Assembly (NCBI GenBank): GCA_023015825.1 | Contig: JALKAW010000002.1 | Location: forward strand, 62,001 to 126,000 | Length of the DNA stretch: 64,000 nucleotides | Origin: Flavobacteriaceae bacterium S0862 | Lineage (GTDB): Bacteria > Bacteroidota > Bacteroidia > Flavobacteriales > Flavobacteriaceae | Reading direction: 5' to 3' | In this document: piece by piece, positions 54,896 through 63,431 of the stretch | Numbering within the stretch: position 1 is the stretch's first letter | Layout: the number at the start of each line of letters is the position of its first letter | Made by a program: the position numbers and the translations under genes | Notes under the pieces: generated by a model | The model's input: only the letters and a program-made list of their open reading frames with translations | What the model was told of the DNA's origin: nothing | The model's database searches: none

Positions 54896-55241
54896 AATTG
54901 CGTGAAAATTTTAAAATTTATAGGTATAAAAATTAGCTTAATCTAGGGACTCACAAATATTCAAAAAAGCACTTAAATACGAAAGGTTATTTTATAAACA
55001 ATGTTAACAAGTTTTTAACAACGAGTGATTTTTTTCCCACAAAAGAGTTTACAAAAAATTTATACTAACTATTTGATTATCAATTATTTAATAATTTTGA
55101 ATATTTTGAAACCCTTATAAAATAAGGGATTTTTAGAAAATGAAAAATTAGAAAATTCACACGAAATTTTATTTTTAGTCAATTCATTTTTTGAAAAAAA
55201 TTGAATAAATTTTTAAATAATTTAAACTAAAAAATAATAAG
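54896..55241. other. AT-rich gap upstream of nrdB
   Basis: A 346-bp region with no gene. It holds the nrdB promoter; a possible -7 form AATATTTG lies at 54954-54961 on the minus strand, one base off consensus. A 7-bp hairpin CCCTTAT/ATAAGGG (55112-55128) may end the DUF3109 transcript. I looked for an NrdR palindrome and did not find one. Confidence 0.5.
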
Positions 55242-55811
55242 CTATTTCGTCATGGTATTAGCAACTTTTTCCAGCTCTGCGTACCAATCTTCTCCAAACT
55301 TTCTAATAAGTGCTTCTTTAACGAATTTGTAAACTGGCACTTGTAATTCTTTACCGAGTTGACAAGCATCGTCACATATGTGCCAATGATGATAATTTAC
55401 AGCTGAAAATTCACTATAATCTTTCACACGAATTGGGTATAAATGACAAGAAACTGGTTTTTTCCATGTAATTTCTCCTTGATTATAGGCTTCTTCAATG
55501 CCACAGAGAGCAGTATTGTGTTCATCAAAAATAACGTAAGCACAATCTGCACCATCTATTAATGGGGTTTCAAGTTCACTATCTTCTGTTTTAATAAAAG
55601 TTCCCTGTGTTTCAATGGCCTCAATCCCTTCTTTTCTTAAAAAAGGCTTTACTTTTGGGTAAATATCTTTTAAAATTGAAGCTTCATGCGCTTCTAAGGG
55701 CGCTCCAGCGTCACCATCAATACAACAAGCGCCTTTGCATGCATTTAAATTACAGACGAAGTCTTTTTCTATAATATCCTCAGAAACTATTGTCTTACCT
55801 AGTTGAAACAT
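55242..55811 (-). CDS. DUF3109 family cysteine-rich protein
   Basis: A 189-residue protein of the DUF3109 family. Conserved cysteines occur as CNLNACKGACC near the N-terminus, then ADCAYV, ALCGIEE, VSCHLYP and HICDDAC, a set resembling zinc/iron-sulfur binding proteins of the YkgJ/CxxCxxCC kind. Biochemical role unknown. The ATG at 55811 is preferred over an upstream frame opening because an exact -7 element ends 3 bp before it. Confidence 0.88.
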   Translation of the reverse strand: MFQLGKTIVSEDIIEKDFVCNLNACKGACCIDGDAGAPLEAHEASILKDIYPKVKPFLRKEGIEAIETQGTFIKTEDSELETPLIDGADCAYVIFDEHNTALCGIEEAYNQGEITWKKPVSCHLYPIRVKDYSEFSAVNYHHWHICDDACQLGKELQVPVYKFVKEALIRKFGEDWYAELEKVANTMTK

Positions 55812-55814
55812 GAT

Positions 55815-55822
55815 GCAAATAT
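55815..55822 (-). promoter_or_regulatory. -7 element for the DUF3109 gene
   Basis: TATATTTG (minus strand) is an exact TAnnTTTG and lies only 3 bp from the ATG, so the transcript would be leaderless or nearly so. Confidence 0.5.
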
Positions 55823-55944
55823 AATGGTATTTATACAGCATTTACTAACTAATAATATCCCAAAACTTAACAATTGATTTATTATTAAAATTACATTATA
55901 AATACCGAACTTTGCATAAACTATTTATTGATAATATAATAATT

Positions 55945-56148
55945 ATGAGAGCATTTACATACGTACTAAGCATTATCGCTTTGGGTTTGATCATTTTTAA
56001 CCTCACACAAATAGACTACAACGATCCTTTTGGAGATAAAAGTACTGTTGCTTTAATAACTGTTATGGCAGGTTTATGCACCATTTTATTGCTTGCTATT
56101 TTAAGAGTTTCCAAAAAAATTGAAACCAAAGTAAAAAAGAGACGCTAA
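55945..56148 (+). CDS. Small two-helix membrane protein
   Basis: 67 residues with two membrane segments (about 3-20 and 38-57) and a basic tail (KKIETKVKKRR). The ATG at 55945 starts the hydrophobic segment; an upstream TTG at 55912 is less likely. Its stop codon overlaps the start of the next gene by one base (TAATG), so the two are coupled. No family recognised. Confidence 0.75.
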   Translation: MRAFTYVLSIIALGLIIFNLTQIDYNDPFGDKSTVALITVMAGLCTILLLAILRVSKKIETKVKKRR

Positions 56149-56756
56149 TGTTGGATGTTTTAATTATTGGTGCTGGAGCAGCAGGAATGTCGTGCGGTTT
56201 GGTTTTAGGGTCTGCTAATAATAGATCTTATGTACTGAATAAAAAAATTGCTATGGTTACCCATCAAAAAACATCTCACCTTCAAACAGCCTTGTTTAAT
56301 AATGTTTTAGGCGTTTCTCCAGGGACTACTGGAGCCTCTATCTTAAAGAGTGGAAAAAAACAGCTTAAAGATTTATACCCTCATATTACACAAATCGAAA
56401 ATGAAAAGGTTTGCGAGATTATTAAGAGCTCAAATTATTTTGAGATTTTAACTAACAAAAGTCGTTACAAAGCTAAAATAGTTGTTGTGGCCGTTGGCTA
56501 CACTAACTTGATTACCATTAATGGACTTGAAGATTACATTGAACCTCATCCAAGAACTGAAAAAGAAAAAAACAAAATTTGGCTAAAAAACATAAATCAT
56601 TTAGTTACTAAAAATCTATATGTGGCTGGTACTTTAGCTGGTTGGCGAAGTCAATTTGCAATAGCTTCTGGTAGTGGTGCTCATGTAGCTACAGATATTC
56701 TTACCTTGTGGAATAACGGAAAGCATACTAAGATTCATGATAAAATAAATGGTTAA
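56148..56756 (+). CDS. Short FAD-binding oxidoreductase-like protein
   Basis: A 202-residue protein with an N-terminal Rossmann motif GAGAAGMSCG (FAD) and C-terminal LYVAGTLAGWRSQFAIASGSGAH-like FAD contact. It resembles a thioredoxin reductase from which the central NAD(P)H domain and the CxxC pair are missing; full TrxRs are ~310 residues. It may be a flavin-binding protein reduced by a partner. It is coupled to the small membrane protein upstream and overlaps the convergent protease gene by 4 bp. Confidence 0.8.
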   Translation: MLDVLIIGAGAAGMSCGLVLGSANNRSYVLNKKIAMVTHQKTSHLQTALFNNVLGVSPGTTGASILKSGKKQLKDLYPHITQIENEKVCEIIKSSNYFEILTNKSRYKAKIVVVAVGYTNLITINGLEDYIEPHPRTEKEKNKIWLKNINHLVTKNLYVAGTLAGWRSQFAIASGSGAHVATDILTLWNNGKHTKIHDKING

Positions 56757-58342
56757 TTATTGTTCACTAACTCTCTTACTTTTTTCAACATAGCATCATT
56801 CGTATTTAAAACTTGCATGTGTGCTTGGGTGCCATATAATTGTTCGGCAAGAGTAGCTTTTATGTATAGTTTTACCTCTTCACGATAGGCGACAAAAGTG
56901 ATTTTATAACGTGTTCTTCTATTTATATACTCTGTGAAGCGTTCCAAATCGTTATCTGTGACAATATAATTGGTTACAAAATCTTCTTGAGACATGTTTT
57001 GATAAGGCTTTCTATCTTTATCTAGATCCTCAAACACAAAATAACTCATCATACCGCTACCAATAATTCTATTGATAGTACCATTTTCCATTTTCTTATC
57101 AATTGGAACAAATACATCAGGAATGATGCCTCCGCCTCCATAAACCACTTTCCCATTTGGTGTTGTAAATTTTAAAGAATCGGCTACTTCTATGTTTTTA
57201 GCTTCTGATAATTCTCCATTATCTATTCGTTTGTAATATTCGTGGTAATAATCTTCATTTCCATTTTCATAACTGCGTTGTATTGAGCGTCCCGTAGGAG
57301 TGTAATACCTTGACACTGTTAATCTTACAGCGCTGCCATCGCCTAAAGCCATATCTCTTTGAACTAAGCCTTTACCAAAAGAACGCCTCCCAAGGATAGT
57401 CCCTTTATCATTATCTTGTAAAGCTCCTGCTATAATCTCACTTGCCGAGGCGGAGTTTTCATTAATTAATACATAGATTTCTCCATTTTGAAAATCACCT
57501 TTTTTTGTCGCAAAATAATTTTCAATCTTCCCTTTTTTGTTTTTTGTAAACACGATAAGTTTATCATCTTCTAAAAACTCATCAGCAATTTGTTTAGCAA
57601 TATGCAAAAAGCCTCCAGGATTATCTCTAAGATCTAAAACTAATTTTGTAGCACCTTGATTTTGTAAGTTATCAAGTCCTTTTTTAAATTCTTTGTAAGT
57701 TGATTCGGCAAAACGATTCACTTTTATATATCCTAAATTATCGGATAACATATAAGATGCATCCACACTTTTAAGCGGTACTTCACTAAATTTTACTTTA
57801 AAATCAAGTAGTTTTGGCTCACCTCGTCTATAAACTTTAAGTTTAATCTTTGTGTTTTTTTCTCCCTTTAACTTGGCTAAAATATCTTCGTTACTCCAGT
57901 TTGGACCAAAAATGGAATCTCCGTCAACAACTACAATTCTATCGCCACCTTTAATTCCTACCTTTTTACTTGGCCCATCTTCTAAAGCTCTAATAACTGT
58001 TGCTGAATCCTTATATGTATATAAACTTACACCTATACCTATAAAATCCCCTTTCATATTATCGGTTACTTTTTGGAGATCTTTTTTCGGTATATAAGTT
58101 GAATGCGGATCGAGATTGTCTAATATACGATTTACCGTCAAATCCACTATACTATCAGTGTTTATTTGATCAACATACTCGTAGTCTATATAATCTATAA
58201 GTCTGTTGATTTTATCTTTTTTAGAATTTGAAGTAAACAGTCTATCGGATTTATCGGTAAAACTTAATTTTCCTCCAATAAATATACCTAATGCAATGGC
58301 TGCACTTATAATTATTGGTAAATATTTTTTTTGGATATTCAT
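56753..58342 (-). CDS. S41 family C-terminal processing protease
   Basis: A 529-residue periplasmic protease anchored by one N-terminal helix (residues 7-24). A PDZ domain (about 85-165, GIGVSLYTYKDSATVI) is followed by the tail-specific protease core. The catalytic serine is in NENSASASEI and the lysine in RRSFGKGLVQ. It resembles CtpA/Prc, cutting exported proteins near their C-termini. Its ATG overlaps the stop of the deaminase gene upstream. Confidence 0.93.
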   Translation of the reverse strand: MNIQKKYLPIIISAAIALGIFIGGKLSFTDKSDRLFTSNSKKDKINRLIDYIDYEYVDQINTDSIVDLTVNRILDNLDPHSTYIPKKDLQKVTDNMKGDFIGIGVSLYTYKDSATVIRALEDGPSKKVGIKGGDRIVVVDGDSIFGPNWSNEDILAKLKGEKNTKIKLKVYRRGEPKLLDFKVKFSEVPLKSVDASYMLSDNLGYIKVNRFAESTYKEFKKGLDNLQNQGATKLVLDLRDNPGGFLHIAKQIADEFLEDDKLIVFTKNKKGKIENYFATKKGDFQNGEIYVLINENSASASEIIAGALQDNDKGTILGRRSFGKGLVQRDMALGDGSAVRLTVSRYYTPTGRSIQRSYENGNEDYYHEYYKRIDNGELSEAKNIEVADSLKFTTPNGKVVYGGGGIIPDVFVPIDKKMENGTINRIIGSGMMSYFVFEDLDKDRKPYQNMSQEDFVTNYIVTDNDLERFTEYINRRTRYKITFVAYREEVKLYIKATLAEQLYGTQAHMQVLNTNDAMLKKVRELVNNN

Positions 58343-58770
58343 TAATTTAATTCGCTAACATGTTTTACATCAATTCCTGCTTTTTTTAAAAAACTAATTC
58401 CTGAATCATCTTTATACGCTTTACTATAAACTACTCTAACAATTCCTGCTTGATGTATTAGTTTACTACATTCTTTACATGGCGACAATGTAATGTACAA
58501 TGTTCCTCCCTTACAAGATTGCGTAGATGATGCTACCTTGGAAATGGCGTTAGCTTCAGCATGCAATACATACCATTTTGTATAGCCGCTGTCATCTTCA
58601 CAAAAGTTTTCAAACCCTGTTGGCGTTCCATTATAACCATCAGAGATTATCATTCTATCTTTTACAATAATTGCGCCAACCTTTTTTCGCTCGCAATAGG
58701 ATAGTTTTCCCCATTCTTGCGCCATACGTAAGTAGGCTTTATCATATTTTAGTTGTTTTTTCTCTGACAT
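58342..58770 (-). CDS. dCMP deaminase
   Basis: A 142-residue zinc deaminase that makes dUMP from dCMP for dTMP synthesis. The motifs are HAEANAISK (zinc histidine, catalytic glutamate) and SPCKECSKLI (zinc cysteines), with the N-terminal KVGAIIVKDRMIISDGYNGTP typical of dCMP deaminases/ComEB. It overlaps the protease start by one base. Confidence 0.93.
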   Translation of the reverse strand: MSEKKQLKYDKAYLRMAQEWGKLSYCERKKVGAIIVKDRMIISDGYNGTPTGFENFCEDDSGYTKWYVLHAEANAISKVASSTQSCKGGTLYITLSPCKECSKLIHQAGIVRVVYSKAYKDDSGISFLKKAGIDVKHVSELN

Positions 58771-58808
58771 TAATTTACTTTAATCTTCTTTTAAATAGAA
58801 TAGAACAT

Positions 58809-58816
58809 CAAATGTA
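58809..58816 (-). promoter_or_regulatory. -7 element for the dCMP deaminase-protease unit
   Basis: TACATTTG on the minus strand matches TAnnTTTG exactly, 38 bp before the ATG at 58770. No -33 element was recognised. Confidence 0.45.
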
Positions 58817-58897
58817 ACGAATTCCTTTACATATATAATAGCTGCTTACTCTAACTAACGTTAAAGTTTTACAAAACTTTTGTAACAATATCATAAA

Positions 58898-59488
58898 TTA
58901 AGAAAAGATATCACTTTCAATTAGCATAGGTATCACTAAACCTACTACAATCGCAGAAAGTACCATCATCCAATCGCGCCTTGAAAATCTAAAAATGGTT
59001 TGAGTAAAGAATCCTAAAAAGAGTACAACAAAAACTATAATTACTTGTGCTATTTCAATACCTAATGCAAACTCTATGAGTGGCATTAATTTGTCTTCAG
59101 ATTTTCCAATAAACATCTTAAACTCTCTTGCGAATCCAAGTCCATGAACGACTCCAAAAAACAATGTCGATAAAAACAAGACTCCTATTTTTTGTTCTTT
59201 CCCTTTTTTACCTGCTGTAAATATATTGTAAAGTGCAACTATTAATATGGTAACTGGAATCAAAAATTCCACTAAAATGCCATTAATGCTTACAATATCA
59301 TAAGCCGCCAACACAAGTGAAAGTGTGTGCCCTAAAGTAAAAGTAGATACTAAAATTAGAATGCGCTTCCAATCTTTGAAAACATAAGGAACGGTAAGTA
59401 CCATTAAAAAAAGCACGTGGTCGTAACCATTTATATCTAATACGTGATTAATGCCATATTGAACATTAAACCAAAAATTATCTAGCAT
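58898..59488 (-). CDS. HupE/UreJ-like membrane protein
   Basis: A protein of about 196 residues with six or seven helices. Conserved polar residues sit in HVLDINGYDHVLFL, FTLGHTLSL and FGVVHGLGFA, the histidine/aspartate pattern of HupE/UreJ-2 proteins, some of which move nickel or cobalt. The start at 59488 (MLDNFWFNV) matches the family start; the frame is open to 59512. Metal specificity is not known and no hydrogenase or urease gene is nearby. Confidence 0.85.
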   Translation of the reverse strand: MLDNFWFNVQYGINHVLDINGYDHVLFLMVLTVPYVFKDWKRILILVSTFTLGHTLSLVLAAYDIVSINGILVEFLIPVTILIVALYNIFTAGKKGKEQKIGVLFLSTLFFGVVHGLGFAREFKMFIGKSEDKLMPLIEFALGIEIAQVIIVFVVLFLGFFTQTIFRFSRRDWMMVLSAIVVGLVIPMLIESDIFS

Positions 59489-59560
59489 AGTATACTGATT
59501 TGAGTTAGTCAAAATTAATAAATTAATATTTAACTATATTTAATTATTAATCCAACCAAC

Positions 59561-60322
59561 ATGAAACAAATACTCCTCCTTGTTATCACTTTTGTTATTA
59601 CTTCATTTTCTCATGCTCAATTAGTTAATATTGAATCCAAACGAATGCAAACAGATTCTATAAGGTTTACTTTAAGAGGCGATTTTTCGTTTAGTTATGA
59701 TAATTATGACGGAGATTACATTTACAGGATCGGAAGCAGTCTTTCAACTCAAGTAAAATCCAAAGACCTTAAGAAAATATATTTCTTGCTAGGAAATTAT
59801 AATTTAATTCGTTCGGAAGCTCAAGATTTCCAGAACACTTGGTTTTTACATTTACGATACAATCAAAAACTATCCAATTTATTTAGGTTTGAAGCTTTTG
59901 TGCAAAGCCAACATAATCAATTGCTAGCGATTAACTCAAGAAACTTAGTTGGAGCTGGATTACGTTTTAAATTGGTGTCTAAAGAAAATATAAGATTGTA
60001 TTTAGGTAATGCTTATATGTATGAAGAAGAAAAAAGTGACACTTTCTACACAAAAGAATATAATCATAGAAATAGCACCTATTTGTCAATTTCAGCTACT
60101 ATTGCCGAGAGCAATGTAAATATCACAAATACTGTTTACTTCCAACCTTTATATAAAGATTTTTCAGATTTTAGAGTTTTAGAACAGTTAAAGATTGATA
60201 TTCCATTAAGTAAAATGTTAAGTTTATATACCCTTTTCGATTACTATCATGACAACATTACGCCCTCTGGAGACTCTCAGTTTTCTACAAACATTAGTAT
60301 TGGTATAGGTATAAAATTATAA
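59561..60322 (+). CDS. DUF481-like outer-membrane protein
   Basis: A 253-residue exported protein (signal peptide MKQILLLVITFVITSFSHAQ). The rest is a run of alternating amphipathic strands (FRFEAFVQSQHNQLLAINSR, LVGAGLRFKLV) ending in IGIGIKL, typical of a small outer-membrane beta-barrel of the DUF481/YdiY kind. Function unknown. It may be cotranscribed with moeA, although moeA has a good promoter of its own. Confidence 0.82.
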   Translation: MKQILLLVITFVITSFSHAQLVNIESKRMQTDSIRFTLRGDFSFSYDNYDGDYIYRIGSSLSTQVKSKDLKKIYFLLGNYNLIRSEAQDFQNTWFLHLRYNQKLSNLFRFEAFVQSQHNQLLAINSRNLVGAGLRFKLVSKENIRLYLGNAYMYEEEKSDTFYTKEYNHRNSTYLSISATIAESNVNITNTVYFQPLYKDFSDFRVLEQLKIDIPLSKMLSLYTLFDYYHDNITPSGDSQFSTNISIGIGIKL

Positions 60323-60354
60323 TTTGCTTGTCATTTTTTTTGTCGTTATATTTG
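60323..60354 (+). promoter_or_regulatory. Promoter of the molybdenum-cofactor operon
   Basis: TTTG (60323-60326), 20 bp, TATATTTG (60347-60354): a full consensus promoter just after the DUF481 stop. A start of transcription near 60360 rules out the in-frame TTG at 60328 and ATG at 60355, and supports the ATG at 60373. Confidence 0.75.
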
Positions 60355-60372
60355 ATGAGATATAGCGATAAG

Positions 60373-61554
60373 ATGATATCAATACAACAAGCAATTTCAA
60401 TAGTTAAAGAAAACACCAATCCCTTAAATACAAGTGAGAAAAAGCATATAAATAATTGCCTTGGATTCACGTTAGCAGAAGATGTTTTTTCTTCCATCAA
60501 TATGCCTCCTTTCAGGCAATCTGCTATGGATGGTTATGCAGTTAAAATGCATGAATCAAACACCTATAAAATTATTGGTGAAGTAAAGGCTGGCGATGGA
60601 CATCAACCTAACTTGCATTCTGGTGAAGCTGTTAGAATTTTTACTGGTGCTCCAGTACCTGATACTGCCAATGCTATTATTATTCAAGAGCATGTTACAG
60701 TAGAGAAACAAATTCTTAGAGCCAATAAACCAATTGCCTTAAACGCCAACATTAGACCTTTAGGAGAGCAAACAAAAAAGGGAGACATCGCCTTACAAAA
60801 AGGCATTAAATTAACACCAGCTGGAATTGGTTTTTTAACATCGCTTGGTATTACTGAGGTCATGATTAACAAACCCCTTTCCATTGCTTTAGTAGTCACA
60901 GGAAATGAGTTGGCAAAAGCTGGAGAATCTCTTCAATATGGTCAAATCTATGAAAGCAATGCTATTATGTTGTCATCTGCTTTAAGGAGTTTAGGTTATA
61001 TGAATGTGGAGATTACGACTGTAGGAGATGATTATCAAAGCACTTACAATGTATTGCAAAATGTCATATCTAATAATGATATGGTTTTAGTGTCTGGAGG
61101 AATTTCTGTTGGAGATTATGATTTTGTAGGGAAGGCTTTACTAGACATTGGTGTTGAGCAACTCTTTTACAAAGTGAAACAGAAACCAGGAAAACCTTTA
61201 TTTTTTGGAAAAAAAGGGAATGCCTTTGTATTTGCACTTCCAGGAAATCCAGCTTCAGCCTTAAGTTGTTTTTATGTGTATGTAAATACCGCTTTACAAC
61301 GTTTATCTGGGAACGAACATTTTGAATTACTTAAAACAACAGCTAAGTCCACATCAAGTTTTAATAAAAAAGGAGATAGAGCTCAATTTTTAAAAGCTAT
61401 TTATAATAACGATACTGTAGAAATTCTTGAAGGGCAAAATTCTTCAATGATTCACACCTTTGCCTTGGCAAATGCATTAGTATCTGTGCCTGAAAATCTT
61501 CATGAAATCAATATTGATGATACTGTTGATGTAATTCTACTCCCAATAAACTAA
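60373..61554 (+). CDS. moeA: Molybdopterin molybdotransferase MoeA
   Basis: Inserts molybdate into adenylated molybdopterin. It is 393 residues with the family words PPFRQSAMDGYAV, the MoCF-biosynthesis domain (VVTGNEL, SGGISVGDYDFV, KPGKPLFFG) and FALPGNPASAL. The start is decided by the upstream promoter. First gene of the cofactor operon. Confidence 0.95.
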   Translation: MISIQQAISIVKENTNPLNTSEKKHINNCLGFTLAEDVFSSINMPPFRQSAMDGYAVKMHESNTYKIIGEVKAGDGHQPNLHSGEAVRIFTGAPVPDTANAIIIQEHVTVEKQILRANKPIALNANIRPLGEQTKKGDIALQKGIKLTPAGIGFLTSLGITEVMINKPLSIALVVTGNELAKAGESLQYGQIYESNAIMLSSALRSLGYMNVEITTVGDDYQSTYNVLQNVISNNDMVLVSGGISVGDYDFVGKALLDIGVEQLFYKVKQKPGKPLFFGKKGNAFVFALPGNPASALSCFYVYVNTALQRLSGNEHFELLKTTAKSTSSFNKKGDRAQFLKAIYNNDTVEILEGQNSSMIHTFALANALVSVPENLHEINIDDTVDVILLPIN

Positions 61555-61559
61555 TTACT

Positions 61560-61904
61560 ATGAAGTACAAAATAAAAAGCCGTATTTGGATTGAAGCTGA
61601 TGATAATATTTTGCTAGGTGAGGGACGTGTCGCGTTACTTAAAGCTATTGAAGAAACTGGTTCTTTATCAAAAGCTGCTAAGTCCTTAAAAATGTCTTAT
61701 AAAAAAGCGTGGTCGTTAATTGATGCTTTAAATTCGAGAGCACAAAAGCAAGTTGTTGCCACTAGTATTGGTGGTAAAGGTGGTGGTGGTGCAGAATTAA
61801 CCGATTATGGAAGAAATTTAGTTAATGCCTTTGAAACTATAAATCAAAACTGTTGGGACTTTTTAGACCAAGAAATGAAAAAACAACTATATCATGATTT
61901 TTGA
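61560..61904 (+). CDS. ModE-like winged-helix regulator without molybdate-binding domains
   Basis: A 114-residue DNA-binding protein. Residues ~20-85 match the ModE N-terminal winged helix: EGRVALLKAIEETGSLSKAA, then SYKKAWSLIDALN. The C-terminal TOBE/MopI domains that bind molybdate in E. coli ModE are absent, so it needs another signal or acts constitutively. It sits 5 bp after moeA and overlaps the next gene by 11 bp, so it probably regulates this operon or molybdoenzyme genes elsewhere. Confidence 0.88.
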   Translation: MKYKIKSRIWIEADDNILLGEGRVALLKAIEETGSLSKAAKSLKMSYKKAWSLIDALNSRAQKQVVATSIGGKGGGGAELTDYGRNLVNAFETINQNCWDFLDQEMKKQLYHDF

Positions 61905-62637
61905 TATAGAACACATATGGTTGTTTTTACTCATATTACCAATAGTAGCCTTTTTATATGCTAGTGTAGGTCATGGTGGTGCAAGTGGTTATTTGGCACT
62001 CATGGCATTATTTTCTTTTGCTCCAGAAACTATGAAACCAACAGCGTTGTTATTAAATGTCTTTGTTGCAGGTATTGCTTCGTATCATTACTACAAAGCT
62101 GGTTTTTTCAATAAAAGATTGTTTTTATCTTTTGCAATTGCGTCCATTCCTATGGCATTTATTGGTGGCGCCATAGAAGTAGATGCTTCTATTTATAAAA
62201 ATATTTTAGGTGTGCTTTTAATTTTTGCCATTCTAAAGATGCTTAATGTTTTTGGCAAAGAGAACAACACCGTTAATAAAATAAAAATTTGGCAAGGACT
62301 TATTGTAGGTGGTATAATTGGTTTCTTCTCTGGATTAATTGGTATTGGAGGTGGTATTATTTTGACTCCTATAATTCTGCTATTGCATTGGGGAAAAATG
62401 AAAGAAGCTGCCGCAGTATCGGCGTTATTTATTTTAGTAAATTCCGCTTCTGCTCTAGTAGGTCAAATAAGCAGTGGTGTCCATATAGCTTCAGACTCAT
62501 TAATTTTAGCTGGAATTGCTTTAATTGGCGGCTTTTTAGGAAGTTATCATGGAAGTAGAAAGTTTAACAATGGGTTGTTGCGATATCTCTTAGCTTTTGT
62601 ATTGATAATTGCATCTGTAAAACTAATTTTTGTTTAA
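61894..62637 (+). CDS. TauE/SafE family membrane transporter
   Basis: A 247-residue protein with about eight helices and the paired glycine motifs of the family (ASVGHGGASGYLAL in the first half, GLIGIGGGIILTPIILL in the second). Family members export sulfite, sulfoacetate or other small anions. Its place inside the cofactor operon suggests a link to sulfur or oxyanion metabolism; substrate unknown. It overlaps the modE-like gene by 11 bp; mobA starts right after its stop. Confidence 0.9.
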   Translation: MIFDIEHIWLFLLILPIVAFLYASVGHGGASGYLALMALFSFAPETMKPTALLLNVFVAGIASYHYYKAGFFNKRLFLSFAIASIPMAFIGGAIEVDASIYKNILGVLLIFAILKMLNVFGKENNTVNKIKIWQGLIVGGIIGFFSGLIGIGGGIILTPIILLLHWGKMKEAAAVSALFILVNSASALVGQISSGVHIASDSLILAGIALIGGFLGSYHGSRKFNNGLLRYLLAFVLIIASVKLIFV

Positions 62638-63210
62638 ATGATTAGTAAAAATAACATAACAGGTATCATTTTAGCAGGGGGAAAAAGTTCTAGAATGGGA
62701 ACTGATAAAGCCACATTATTGCTTAAAGAAAAAACCTTTATTCAACACATTATTGTGGCAATGAAGCCCTTAGTCAACTATATGATTATAGTTAGTGACA
62801 ATCCTAATCATGAGGAATTTGAAATAGAAAGAATTGAAGATGTCATTAAAGATGCAGGTCCTTTAGCTGGGATTTATTCAGGATTACAGTATTCAAAAAC
62901 AGATTATAATCTTGTAGTTAGTTGTGATGTGCCATTAATTACTTGTGAAGTTTTGAAGCAACTGAGTGACAATTATGAGGAAGGATTTGATGTTATTCAG
63001 TTAAAAAGCAATCAAAAAACAATGCCTTTAACTGCCATTTATAAGAAAACATGTAAGCAACTCATTAAAAAATTGTTAGACAAAGGCGAAAGAAGAGTGC
63101 GATTTGCAGTGTCTCAATTTAAAACAAAAACAATAACTCTTGATGACAATTTAGCTTCAGCTATAATAAACATTAATACTAAAGAAGAATTTGATGCAAT
63201 TACAAATTAA
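62638..63210 (+). CDS. mobA: Molybdenum cofactor guanylyltransferase MobA
   Basis: Adds GMP to molybdenum cofactor to form the guanine dinucleotide used by DMSO-reductase-type enzymes. The 190-residue nucleotidyltransferase has the signature GIILAGGKSSRMGTDKA at the N-terminus and SCDVPLI later (metal aspartate). Presence of MobA implies that the host has MGD enzymes, not in the window. It overlaps moaD by 17 bp. Confidence 0.93.
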   Translation: MISKNNITGIILAGGKSSRMGTDKATLLLKEKTFIQHIIVAMKPLVNYMIIVSDNPNHEEFEIERIEDVIKDAGPLAGIYSGLQYSKTDYNLVVSCDVPLITCEVLKQLSDNYEEGFDVIQLKSNQKTMPLTAIYKKTCKQLIKKLLDKGERRVRFAVSQFKTKTITLDDNLASAIININTKEEFDAITN

Positions 63211-63427
63211 ATATTTTGGTCTTATAGCAGAAATCACTAACTGTGAAAAAGAAACCATTGAGTTTTCAAAAACATTGGTATCAGAACTTTTAGAAGAACT
63301 TTTTGTTAAATATCCTTCGTTAAAACAAAAAGATTTTAAAGTAGCACAAAACCATGAAATTGTTTCTAATAGCAGTGAAATTACAAATCCAGAAATAGCT
63401 TTATTGCCACCATTTTCAGGTGGCTAA
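63194..63427 (+). CDS. moaD: Molybdopterin synthase sulfur carrier MoaD
   Basis: A 77-residue ubiquitin-like protein ending in the required Gly-Gly (LPPFSGG). The thiocarboxylate on this end supplies the dithiolene sulfur of molybdopterin. The ATG at 63194 lies inside the end of mobA. The next gene is its adenylating enzyme. Confidence 0.92.
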   Translation: MQLQIKYFGLIAEITNCEKETIEFSKTLVSELLEELFVKYPSLKQKDFKVAQNHEIVSNSSEITNPEIALLPPFSGG

Positions 63428-63431
63428 GATT

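Noticed and set aside
54896-55241. Replication origin or NrdR-controlled region upstream of nrdB
   Set aside because: It is very AT-rich, but no good DnaA box cluster (only a weak TTTTCCCACA-like word) and no NrdR palindrome pair could be found.
58850-58870. TAAC repeat near 58853 as another Pho-type box
   Set aside because: The units CTAACTAACGTTAAAG are not at an 11-bp period and no phosphate gene is adjacent.
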